From Heliocybe sulcata (taxonomy: Eukaryota; Basidiomycota; Agaricomycetes; Gloeophyllales; Gloeophyllaceae), in NCBI GenBank assembly GCA_004369045.1, contig ML213504.1, positions 1,397,508 through 1,461,507 of the forward strand: 64,000 nucleotides of DNA. Reading direction: 5' to 3'. The notes below the pieces were generated by a model, which worked only from the letters and a program-made list of their open reading frames with translations, searched no databases and was not told where the DNA came from. Of this stretch, positions 22,336-33,025 are shown one piece after another; positions within the stretch are counted from its first letter, which is position 1, and each line of letters begins with the position of its first letter. A program made the translations under genes and the position numbers.

Positions 22336-22498
22336 TAACGGGGGTGGACGCTGTCAATCTGTATTCAACGCCTGGGGGTTGCCGAACCAATCAGATACAT
22401 ATGATCGTTCCCAGGCTGAGTCCAGAAATGGCATGCACGCGATTTTGATACGATCAACGTCATGCCTAGATCTCTCTTCAGATCTCTTCGCTACTACC

Positions 22499-24191
22499 AT
22501 GAAGCTCGTCGGAAAATATATCAATAAGGACGGCTCAGTACGTTGAAGATCGCGGGCAACACTTAGGTACTGAACTGCACCGTTCAGGGTCATGTTAGTC
22601 TCCGTCCGGAAGACGATGAGGACATGTGGCATCTGTATAATCTGATCCAAGAGGTGAGTGACTATCGTTCCCTCCAAGATCCCGCATTCTTGGCGTCCTG
22701 GAGAATCAATGACATGCTTGACCAGCGATGAAACGCTTGTTTCACAGGGCGACAAGGTCCGGGCGACTGCCATCCGGTTTGCACCTCCTCTTCCCATGCA
22801 AGTCTCCAACTGACCGGAGTCGCATCGCAGACGTGTGCAAAATGTTAGCTCGACCGGTTCGACCGACTCGCACCGCGTCCGCACGAATCTCACCCTCGAA
22901 GTCACCCGCGTCGAGTTCACCCCCGCCATCACCTCTTCCACCGCCGACACGACCAACGCCGCGTCCACGACCGCCGCGGACGTCACTGCGTCTATCCAGA
23001 TCTCCGGCCGCGTGACGGTGGAGAACCCGCACGCCAAGATGGGTGCACACCATACGTTGGACATTGAGGTGAACAGGGACGTGCGGATCGAGAAGGAGCA
23101 GTGGGATAGTGTTGCGCTGAATAGGGTGGAGGAGGCGTGTGTGCCTGGACGAGGCGCAGAGGTGGCTGCTGTTGTTTGCGGGGAAGGTGTGTGCTATCTC
23201 CTCTGCCTTGTATACCCGGACCAATGATTGCCCCCAAGGCACTGCTGCGTTCGTCCTCCTCTCTGAGCACCTCACCACAATCCGACACCGTCTCACCTCC
23301 TCGATTCCGCGCAAGTCCTCTTCTTCGACACTCCACGAAAAGGGCCTCAACCGGTACTACCAGCAGCTGTACGCTGCCTTTCTGCGCCACATCCCCTATG
23401 GCTCCCCGACAATCAAGGTCCTCGTATTCGCCAGCCCCGGCTGGATTCGCGACTCCGTGTACGATTATATCCTGAAAGAGTCAGAGAGAACGGGGAACAA
23501 GGCGCTCATGAGGGCCGTGCGGGAGAAGGGGGTCAGGATCCATGTCAGCAGTCCGCACGTGCATAGTTTGGTGGAGGTATTGAAGAGTCCGGAGGTACGC
23601 AATGCCGTATGTCTGCGATATGACATGGACTGAGCATCCGACTACTGCAGATTACTGCACAGCTGAAAGAGACAAAGTTCGCGAAGGAAGGCATCACGCT
23701 GGATAGGTTCTTCAAGATGCTCGGCTCCGATGAGATGCGCGCGTGGTACGGACCTGACCACGTCGCACTAGCTATCGACCGAGGAGCAGTGGGCACTCTG
23801 CTCATCTCTGACCAGCTTTTCCGGTGCGTTTCCTTCGATATAACTTATATATGCGCGTCATTGAGCGGCTCAATCTTACAGAGCAAGTGACCCTGCTGAG
23901 CGGAAGAAGTATGTCGGTCTCGTAGAAGCTGTCAAGGACAAGGGAGGCGAAGTCGTGATTTTCTCGAGTATGCACGAGTCGGGACAGCGTCAGTGTCTTT
24001 GTGCCTTCCTTTTGCGCACTCTGTCTTTGCTGAAAGCTCCTGCCCGTTTAGAACTGAATCAGCTGACGGGTATTGCGGCCATTCTCACATTCCCTCTCGA
24101 CGTGGAGGTTGTTGAGCAGGAAGAGAGAGAGGCCAAGGAGGCCGAAGAAGAGGAAAGGAGGAAGGCGGAGGTGGCTGGTGAGGATTCGTGA
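22499..24191 (+). CDS. DOM34: Dom34/pelota, mRNA surveillance and ribosome rescue factor
   Basis: eRF1-like factor that binds the empty A site of stalled ribosomes with Hbs1 in no-go and non-stop decay. 421 aa, eight exons: 22499-22537, 22588-22653, 22748-22776, 22831-23186, 23239-23594, 23651-23823, 23882-23988, 24052-24191. N-domain [20 protein letters not shown], central RNase-like domain [15 protein letters not shown], and C-domain [18 protein letters not shown] with [19 protein letters not shown]. It lacks the GGQ and NIKS motifs of eRF1, as expected for pelota. The tail is a short acidic/Glu-rich helix. The insertion [21 protein letters not shown]-like loop in the N-domain is longer than in yeast. 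The gene converges with URA3. Confidence 0.93.
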
Positions 24192-24341
24192 AGCAAGTCG
24201 AACGTAGAGGCCGGATGACGTTTCCAAAACCTTGTATCGATAGTTCAGAATGTACAGTGTTGCTTGTATATAACCTTTACCGGGTCATTGTACCAGATCA
24301 GGTCTACATAACATTGTATCGAATCCATTTTTACTTCACGT

Positions 24342-25271
24342 TCACTTTTCACCTATCCTTTCGAGATACGCTTTCCAGCCCTCCTTCATGTACCTCTCCG
24401 CCTGCCTGCGTACGTTATCCGCATCCAGCGCCTTCGGATTCCCGTAGATTCCCCTTCCAACAATTATCACGTCGCACCCACTCTCCACGATCACCTCCCT
24501 TGGCGTGCGATACTGCTGGCCCATACCATCGCCTCTCACATCCAGCCCCACCCCCGGCGTCAGTATCAAGAAATCCTCCTCCTCTGCGCTATTCCCTCCC
24601 TCCTGCACACCCACGCCGTCCATCCGCCGCTGCGCAATGAAGCCCATGACAAAGTCCTTGTTTGCCCTGGCCATCCGGACAGCCTCTTCGGTGTACGACC
24701 CGACTGCGAGGCTGCCCTTGGTCGACATCTCGGCGAGGAGGAGGAGCCCGCGCCCGAGGGGCTTGCCGACGGAGGCGAGGCCGGTGATGATAGAGGGACC
24801 CGGAACGGGATGGGCGTTGGTGATGTGCGACCAAGAGGCGATCTTGTGCACGCCAGAGGAGTATTGCAGAGACACGGTGTTGCCTGGGATGGGTATTCGG
24901 TTCGGTGCTTCATGGATAGGGTAAGGAGGAGCGTACCGATGTCTGCGAACTTCCTGTCTTCGAAGATCAGGAAATCATGCTTTTTGCTGAGAGCCTGAAG
25001 TTGCTCAATGAGGTCGTGGTCAAAGTCTTCGATGATATCGACGTGCGTCTTATTTTGCAGTCGTCAGCTGTCGTCTTCAGCTATAGCCCGTGCTGCTTAC
25101 CTTGACGAGGCAAGAGAAGGGCCCGACCAAGTCGATAATGGCGAGAAAATCTGCCTTGCGGGTGACATCGACACTGACGCATAAGTTTGTCTTCTTGCGG
25201 TCGATGGTCTCGAGGAGCTGCCTGGCTGCAGCGTTGGGATGGTTGTTTGCACGGTGTCCGTATGTCCTCAT
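24342..25271 (-). CDS. URA3: orotidine 5'-phosphate decarboxylase
   Basis: Last enzyme of de novo UMP synthesis; decarboxylates OMP. 274 aa, exons 25271-25101, 25048-24937, 24883-24342. Active-site signature [13 protein letters not shown], with the Asp-x-Lys-x-x-x-Asp triad, is completed across an exon junction. Later motifs are [36 protein letters not shown] and the phosphate-gripper region [11 protein letters not shown]. Length matches basidiomycete enzymes. ATG 25271 begins [13 protein letters not shown], like other fungal starts. An upstream in-frame start at 25346 would overlap the divergent SWT1 coding sequence and is disfavoured. This gene and SWT1 start only 56 bp apart. Confidence 0.95.
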
Positions 25272-25327
25272 GTTATAACCGATCTTATCTTCCACTATTA
25301 GTTCCGAGGTTGATTGCCTTTCCGGGT
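25272..25327. promoter_or_regulatory. 56-bp gap between URA3 and SWT1 start codons
   Basis: The two divergent ATGs are 56 bp apart, so each promoter must lie partly inside the other gene's transcribed 5' region or the two share one nucleosome-free site. No TATA box is obvious in the gap. Confidence 0.5.
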
Positions 25328-27049
25328 ATGTCGCCGAAGCCTGCAAGGTTCGCTTTCGACGGACGACACCTATCTTCTTGGTCTCCCCATTCTTGCACCC
25401 ATACTACCAGCGATACCAACGAAATTGGTGTGTACTGCCAGCCATGCTCGCCAGTGACGGTTCCTTCCAGGCCGCGCAATCCGCGACTGCGCAAAACATC
25501 CATTCGCCCATCAGCCCATGTGCGTGCGTAGCTAATTTAGTCGGCTTTCCTGGTAACATGGGAGCAGCAGCCAGTCCAGGTACACCATACGAAGATACCT
25601 ACTTTCGGACCACCCTTGAAAATATTGAGCAGGTGGCAAACGAGGATGTGGAAATGCGAGTATGTCATATTTGGTGCCCCTCATTAGCACAGTATGTTTA
25701 TGATTGGTGGAATAGGTTCCCTTGACCAGTCAAACAATATGCCTTGTTCTTGACACCAATGTACTGCTGGGGCATCTCGATCTCATCCGGCGGTTCACCG
25801 CCGATATCGAACAAGTCAACCTAAGCGTGGCGATCATCATACCCGGGATCGTGGTCCACGAACTAGACAGGTACATTCCCTACTTATTGTATCTCCGTTA
25901 CGCCACTGACGATCGGCCACTTAAGCCAAAAAAACCGCGCCAGGCTTTCCTGGTTTGCGCGGAGCGCGTCGACGTGGATCCTGGAAAAATTCCGGCAGCG
26001 CAAGTCCGTCAGAGGCCAGTCCCACTCCGAGACGTGCATGCCCTCTGGGAGCTGGAAGAAATGGGACAAGCAGAGCGTAAGCAAGATTGCACCCTGGTGA
26101 TGTCAGCCGGCAGCCAGTTGCGCTAATCTTAGTGCCTTATCGCAGTACTTTGATTCTGGTGGCATCAATGACGACTTGATCCTTGACTGCTGCCTGTACT
26201 TCCACGAACGTCAGGGCTTGCCGGTGGTGCTTTGCACAGGTGATCATAATTTAATTTTGAAAGCACAGCCGCAAGGTGGGTGAGGGCGGATTCGTCTTGT
26301 ACATTGGATTTACAGCAGCGGTATGGATATGGATGCTTGCAGGGATACCGGCGCTGAAGCCGGAGCCACGGCTATCAAGTCGCCAGCTTGCTCGTCTACT
26401 CTTTGGCGACGACTCTGGCTACATCGACCTGTACCGCTTCAGCGATAACAGCACATCCTTCAAGCCGTCGACTTCGATCAAAAAACGTGCGGTCTTACCC
26501 AGCCCTCAAGTAGGCCATCAGGATGACGATGCGATGGAGATTGACGATGCTAATGATGGGACTGGCCGGATCATGACGCCCTACGAATTGGAACCCAGCC
26601 ATGCCTGGGACTCTCTGCACCTCCAGATAATCCGGACATTCACCGTGCTCCTGAGGGAGCTAGTCCGCCGGGTCGCTGGGCCAGATATCGCACGGACTCT
26701 CAAGGAGCTCTCGGGTACCGCGCGGTCTCTATATGCACCTGAATATACTCGCAAGGTTCTGGATCTCTGGACTGCTCGGGACTGTTTGAACTACTTGGAC
26801 TCGAAGAAGCCGCAGGCGAAGACGTATCCGCGTGTGGAGGACTTTCTGTCTATGCCGTATGTGGGGAAAGGCACAGGAGCGCGGCCCGGGCACCAGTGGG
26901 CTGCGCGGGATTGGCATGCTGCGCTGGATGGGCTGTGGAAGGTTAGTAGCGCGTGGGAGGAGGGGTCGATCCAGGAGTGGCTGCGAGCGTTGGGGCCACA
27001 CCTGGAGTATGTGCTCATGCACGCTCCCGGTCGTCCCGTCGGGTGCTGA
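25328..27049 (+). CDS. SWT1: Swt1-like PIN-domain endoribonuclease
   Basis: PIN-domain protein of the Swt1 family, which in yeast cleaves unspliced or defective nuclear mRNPs at the pore. 475 aa, six exons: 25328-25523, 25571-25659, 25716-25870, 25926-26076, 26146-26275, 26343-27049. PIN landmarks: LVLDTNVLLGHLD with first acidic residue, IPGIVVHELD, GGINDDLILDCCLYF and VVLCTGDHNL (later acids). The C-terminal 240 residues hold an acidic linker (DDDAMEIDDAND) and a helical domain (WDSLHLQIIRTFTVLLRELV), as in Swt1. The intron 1 and intron 4 borders were chosen to keep frame and domain; neighbouring AGs are possible. Two donors about 4 bp apart at 25519/25523 make the exon 1 end slightly uncertain. 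Confidence 0.82.
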
Positions 27050-27579
27050 GTGGATTGCGAAATCGTGTTTGCGTCACTTGGAGCTGTGTTTTCCGGCCGT
27101 CTCGGATTGTTGTCTTGTTTGGGTTTTGTTTCGAGGAACGGACACCGTACTTTCATAGCAGATGCAATGTAGAGTAATGTACAGTAGCGAGATGTAACAG
27201 AGCGTCGAGGTGTCGCAACGCCAAGGCTTCGAATGCCGCATTGATGCCAGATCAGGCTTCGGAGATCGCGACGCGACGCGCAGGCGGGACTGCGACGGCG
27301 GCTGGGAGGCTGGCAGCGTCGGCGAAGCGTGCACTGGGGACTACAATGGCGACGAGGACGACGAGGACGACGGCGTGGATGCGCAGCAGCACACATAGCC
27401 CCGACGGGAGAGCATATATAGCACGCGTGGGAATGCCGGCCATCAGTAGCTTCAGGGGTGCATCCAGTCCGTCGGTCTCCACTCTCCACTCCTTAGACCT
27501 TCTTTTCAGACAACGCCCGTCTTTCTTTTAGATTTCAGGCTCTTGCTGCCTTGCTCCCCCTCCCACTCCTTCCCGTACC
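27050..27579 (+). other. intergenic region before the GT32 gene
   Basis: 530 bp with no supported gene. A TATATAG element at 27415-27421 lies 160 bp upstream of the GT32 start and a CT-rich leader covers about 27480-27575, which suggests a core promoter. A GACGAG-repeat stretch near 27350-27375 is low complexity. Confidence 0.45.
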
Positions 27580-29224
27580 ATGTTCCGGCGCAAGGCCCTC
27601 TGGGTCGCCATCTCCCTCCTCGGGCTCGTTCTCCTCGGCACCGTCGTCGTGCTCTCCTCTATATCCTATTACCTCTCCATCGACACCGCCGCGTACCTCA
27701 CGGAGGCGGAGGTCGGTCTGCCGCTTGATGGTTCCCGCTGGAATGCGACAGAGCATGGAAAGACGGAGCGCATTCCGAGGATTCTGCACCAGACGTGGCG
27801 GTCGCAGACGTTGCCGGACAAGTGGAAGGATATCTCGCAGAACTGCAGGGACATGATGCCAGACTAGTGAGTCTTCCTCTGACGTTTCCTGTCATATTTG
27901 TAACACCTGTCGCAGTGAGTATGTTCTGTGGACCGATGCCAGCTCCAGGGAGTTTATCGCTGAACATTATCCCTGGTTCCTGGACACGTTTGACAATTAC
28001 GAGTATCCTATCCAACGTGCGGACGCTATCCGCTACTTTGTACTCTATCATTTTGGAGGCGTCTACCTGGATCTGGACATTGGCTGCACCAAGCGGCTCG
28101 ATCCCCTCCTGGCGTACCCGGTCATCCTGCCCAAGACCATCCCCGTCGGCGTGTCCAATGATCTGATGTTTGCTGAAAAGGAGCATCCGTTCATGCTGCA
28201 GACCATCAACAACCTCATGTCTTGGAATTACGACTGGGTCCTGAACTATCCCACCGTGATGTTCTCCACTGGCCCCATGTTCCTGTCTGCGCAGTACGGG
28301 CTTTACACAGCCACCCATGCCCGCACACTCGATCAACCAGGCGGTGATGTCCGTATCCTGCCCAAAGCTCTGTACGGCAAGAATGCAAAGCCTGGAGAAG
28401 CACCGCATACCTTCTTCACCCACTACTACGGTAGCAGCTGGCATGCGGGCGATGCAGGCTTCATAGGTTTCCTCGGCAAGTACGGAAAGACCCTCATGTG
28501 GGTCGGTGCAGTCGTCCTCACCTTGGGTCTTATCCGCCTTGCCCTCGTCGGCGACTCCAAGCGCAAGTACAGCCTCCGGCGCATCGGGCGGTACGAGATC
28601 GTCTACCCGCGATGGCAGGAGCGCAGCGGCCGGTGGTACATCGATCTCGGCTTCCTGGCAGTGCCGACGCGCTCGACCGCGCCGTCCTCGCCCATTACGC
28701 TGCACAGTTCCTCGTCGTCGCTCGATGAAGAGGAGGTGCTCCTCCCCCTCCCCATCTCCGTGCGGCCCGCATCCCCTTCGCCGTCCGAGATGTCCCTACT
28801 GAACGAGCCCCCCTCCAGCCCAACTTCAATCCAGCCCGTGCTCGACGCACTCGCACGCACCGGTAGCGCCATCCGCTCCGCCTTCACGTCGCCTTCGTCG
28901 CGCGAGCGCACCCCGTCACGTCCGCGGAGACGCGGTGTGATTGCGTTCCTGCCGCTCTTCTCGTCGCAGGAGATGGAGCTCTCGGAGCACCAGCGCAGCC
29001 CGCTGCCGGCACGGGCGCCGCGCTTTTCAAGGGTGCCGTCGAGCTCGCCGCCGGCGCCGGAGAAGCGGCGGTATGACGAGGACTATGAGTGTGCAGGCCT
29101 CTCGGCGCTAGATCAGTCGACCTCGCTCAACTCGCGCGGCCCGACTCGCGCGCCGAGTCCTCTGTCCCAGCCGCCGCCGTACGGCGACCATGACGAGGAC
29201 GTCCCCGTCGGGCGGAGGTCTTAA
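27580..29224 (+). CDS. GT32 glycosyltransferase, inositol-phosphoceramide mannosyltransferase-like (Sur1/Csg1 type)
   Basis: Golgi type membrane glycosyltransferase with a DxD sugar-nucleotide site, most like fungal SUR1/CSH1 enzymes that mannosylate inositol phosphoceramide. 531 aa, exons 27580-27866 and 27916-29224. N-terminal membrane anchor ALWVAISLLGLVLLGTVVVL (residues about 6-30); IPRILHQTWRSQTLPDKW; YEYVLWTDASSREFIAEHYP; RADAIRYFVLYHFGGVYLDLDIGC with catalytic DLD; and a His-rich THYYGSSWHAGD region. A second hydrophobic segment (TLMWVGAVVLTLGLIRLALV) follows. After it comes an unusually long Ser/Pro/Arg-rich tail of about 210 residues, probably cytosolic. OCH1-type mannosyltransferase is the alternative. 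Confidence 0.85.
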
Positions 29225-29776
29225 TCAATCCGTCGGGTCCCGTTTTACCGGCTGTTGGGATAATGAGGATTTAGAGGATGCTATGATCTTGCCTGCTTGG
29301 GAACCGAATGAAGCCAAAATTGACTGATACCCGATGCCCACCACCCCTTGTCCACGCCTACTTGCCGCCGCCGCATGAAGAAGTGCTCTGCTCTGGCTAC
29401 GGTACACGGTCGCACATATGTATAACATAGCATTGCATTTACTCATGGGCCGCTTCCCACTATATTTAACTGTATCCTACCCTACCTTGCCACCACTATC
29501 GGCCTACCTTTACGCCTTCCCCTTTACACCACGGCATCACTTTACTTGTCAAACATGGGCTTCTGCTAGTCAGTTCGCGGTCGTATTTTGCCTTTGATAC
29601 TATGTTTCGCGTCTATCGCTACATCGCGGACTTTGTTGGTACTTTTGTTAAAACAATTGAATAATGCAGGACTTGGACTGAGATACTGTGGCGCGTGCAT
29701 TGTGGATGACACTCTCATAGGTAATTGCACGGATCCAAAAGCACGGCCGAAGTTGCTGTTAAACTCCTGAACGCCT
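29225..29776. other. convergent intergenic region, GT32 / PUS7
   Basis: 552 bp of AT-richer sequence between two convergent genes. It probably holds both 3' UTRs. I see no gene. Confidence 0.5.
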
Positions 29777-32700
29777 TCAACTCTCGAATCCCTTGACCGC
29801 CTCTTCTACCTCCTCACCGTCCAACCCGCCCTTGTACTTCTGATCCTCACTTGCAGCGGTCAGCGCGGTCTGATAATGGCTACTCGTCTCGGTCTTCGTC
29901 ACCTCCCGCAGCGCCATCGTCGCATACGCCGCCGTACCCAGGGTAAGCTTCACCTGTAGCGCCATGAACTTGCCATCCTCGACCACAGCAGGAGGGTCAA
30001 AGCCGAGCAGCTTGTCCTCGTCTGCCTGGGCGAGCGGCACGTCCGGGTCCGTGTACCGCAGGACCGAGTATGACAGTGCGCTCGGCAGGTGCAGGATCTT
30101 GCGGTAGGAACCACCCAGCGAATATTCCCTAGCACAGGATCAATGTCTTTCAAGCGGAATGCAGAGTAAAATAGACCTCACTTTTGTTTCCTCTCCCAGT
30201 TATCAGGGTCCAACCCGTCAGCCCTCACGAATTCCTTGTACCTCTCACCGAGGGTGCCCCCAGGATAAGCCACATCCCTCCCCGGCAAAGGCATGATGAC
30301 GTCGAATATGGAGTACTTGTCTAAGTCTGCCTCCGTGAGCGTCTTGACACGCTGCGGCTCCTTTCCCTTCCACTCCCTCTTCTTGCGCGGTTTTCTTTCT
30401 TTGGCGGGTGTAGGTTGTGTGCCTGCTGTAATATATCAATGAGAGCGGACAGCAATCAATGGCGAGCATACCTTTCACAGCCTCGCCAGTGGCCTGGATG
30501 GGCCCGCCCTCCCCGCCGGCATTTTCTGTGGCTGCCGCCTCGGACTCGTCTATTACCATATCCTCACCCTGCTTCTCATCCTCCTTCGGCTCCTCCACTT
30601 CCTTCCCATTCTCTCCGTCCTCTCCGTCCTTCACCTCCGTGTCCTCCTTGACGGGTTCATCGGTATCGAAAACCAAATCCCCCGCCACCGGCTTCTCCGC
30701 ACCGTACATCCTGATCCTCTCCGACACAATCGCGTTCCAAAGGTAGCTCTGGTACGCGTGGATATACATCAATCGGAGGTTCTTAGGAACCTGTACATAA
30801 ATAGACAGAAGTGAGCTGCTAATCGCATCGGAAGACAAATGCTACACACCGTCTGCAGCGCCCCAAACGCATTCCTCGTATCCCCCCTCATCTTCTTGAA
30901 ACTCTCCAAAATACACCGCTCTGCCACCACCCGCCTCGGCATACACTCAATGGCCTTATCCAGATCCCCCTCCACGAGCCATGCTCGCCTCGCCTTCACG
31001 ACGTCCGGATGCTCTCCCGGGCGCTCGCGGAGGATCATGGAGACAGCCTTGTGCCAGTCGCCCTGGAGGAGCGCGAGGCCGATGGAGTGCGTGGGGATGG
31101 ACGCGGTGCCAAAGCGCTGCATGCCGTAGTAGTTGATGAACCCGCGCGTGCGGAGGGAAGCGAGCGCCGCATCGAGCGTCGCGGGCGAATCTACTTGGAC
31201 GTTCCTGCACGATGCAAACAAGTCAGCTCACTTGTCAACCGCGAGAGGGAACGACGGGGACCCACCGCAGCGTGATCACAAACGCATTTCCCTTCAAGTT
31301 TCCCAACTCCAGCCCCTGCCTCTTGTACCCCAGATCCGCAACTCTCACCCCCCTCTCCCCTCTGTCCCTCAGCACGTCCTCCACTGCCCTCTCCCCGCCC
31401 TCCCGCCCACGATTCACCCCATTACACATCCGCCACACATCCGTCACCTCCTTCCCGCCTCGTTTGAGGGAGACGCGCTGCACGGTCACCCCACGTTTAT
31501 CTTTGGTACCCGCGACAGCGAGGTGGTTGAGCGGGACGTGGATGAGGCGCGCGAGGTGCGAGAGCGCGTCTTGCGTGTCGCGGTTCGTTTTTTGGAGGGT
31601 GAGGTGGATGTAGGGAGGGAAGTTGCCCCGCGAGGAGGATTTAGGGAGGGAGTTGTCGGCTGGGGTGCCCTCGGTTTGCTTCTGGTCTGGACGATGAAAG
31701 CAGCAGCAGTCAGCAGAAAGAGAGGGATGTGATGTAAGGTCGACATACCGCGGTTGGACCGGCCTCCGCGGTGCTTGTTCCACCGCACGACGACGGCAGA
31801 CCCGCTGACGTCCGCCTCGGGATCCGTCGTGTCCGTCTCGGTGTCGAGTCTTCCACCAAAGAGCTCGCGGATGGCTTGGTGCAGCTCGGTCCTGGTTTGT
31901 TTAGACGGGATCGGCTTATCGAATTCGAAGGTGTGAAATTCAGTAAGTGAATGAGGTTGGGCGCGGACGAACGTCTGATAGCACTTTCCGGTTGTCGGGC
32001 CTCTCTCCAGGCCGCAACCGCCCTCCGCCGCCTCTGCCTCCTCGTCCACCTCGCCCTCCCCTCCCTCCCCTTCCTCGCCCGCGCCCTCTCCCTCCCCGTC
32101 CAGGTTCGCGCTCTTCGACGACCTCCTTCTCCTTCTCTCCTCCCTCGTTCTCTCCGCGCTCGCCTTCACCTCCCTTCTTCCGGCCGGCCCACCCACTATC
32201 GCTCACGAGCGGGGGCTCGGGGCCTTCGAGGTACATTTGCTTAAGCGACTGGAGCTTTACGGAGGAAAAGTAGGGGGATAGGCGGGCGGTGAGGTCGTCG
32301 GACCAGGTAAACTCATCAGAGGGTTTCAGAGCAGGCTGGTGTTTGGGCTCTTCTGACGTTGAGGGTGTCGGACCTGCGGATGCTGCGGTGGACTGTATGC
32401 CTTCCATAGGCACTTCGTTAGGTTGCGGTGCCTCTGAAGAGGGCCCATTTTCGGTTGCAGATTCTGTGCTTGTCTCTGCTTGTGCCCCGGCCTTTTGCTT
32501 GTTTTTCTTCTTGCTGGAGAGCGACGCATCCGGTGGACCAATATCCTTGAGGTGGATCTCGTTCCCGTCGAGGTCGACTTCGAATACGAGAAAGTCTGTG
32601 AACCTGTACAATACACAGAATTATGGAATTATTATTTTCTGCTTGAGCGTACCGCGCACCTCTGCTTGATTATACCCTCGATTTTTGACACACCACGAGC

Positions 32701-32970
32701 AATATACTCGGATATGCCGACGTCGTTCTCCAAGATCCTCAGCACGCCGTCCGGAGAGTCCTGCTTGGGTAGGCCCAATAATGCATGACTCGGTGGTAAG
32801 ATACTTTCGTCCTGCTTCAGTTCCGGTTTCTCGACGGTGGGGTCGACCTGCTCGGGCTTGGCCACAACCTCAGTTGCGTCTCCTGGCTCTTCATTGAGTC
32901 TCGTGCGCTTGGGCGAGCGGGCTGCGTCGGCGTCGAGTTCGGAGTCGCGTTGGTGGACTTGGCCGGACAT
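29777..32970 (-). CDS. PUS7: tRNA/mRNA pseudouridine synthase Pus7 (TruD family)
   Basis: Isomerises uridine to pseudouridine at U13/U35 of tRNAs and in mRNAs and snRNAs. 932 aa, eight exons: 32970-32660, 32603-31973, 31914-31749, 31686-31266, 31204-30850, 30790-30472, 30425-30182, 30128-29777. TruD landmarks: ISEYIARG...[28 protein letters not shown], the catalytic-aspartate motif [49 protein letters not shown] and the C-terminal DVIMPLPG. Introns restore the frame at [18 protein letters not shown]. Between the N-terminal part and the core lies an insert rich in acidic residues and then about 30 residues of RGG/RGR repeats. The middle also carries a long acidic insert ([14 protein letters not shown]). 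These inserts make it longer than the 676-aa yeast protein. Confidence 0.92.
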
Positions 32971-33025
32971 GGTCAAGAGAGTCTCACCGTAACTGCACTG
33001 TAACACCAATATTCACCGGAATAAG

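Noticed and set aside
27698-28705. 335-codon minus-strand frame opposite the GT32 gene
   Set aside because: The plus strand has the HQTW, DLD and transmembrane features of GT32; the minus frame is its shadow.
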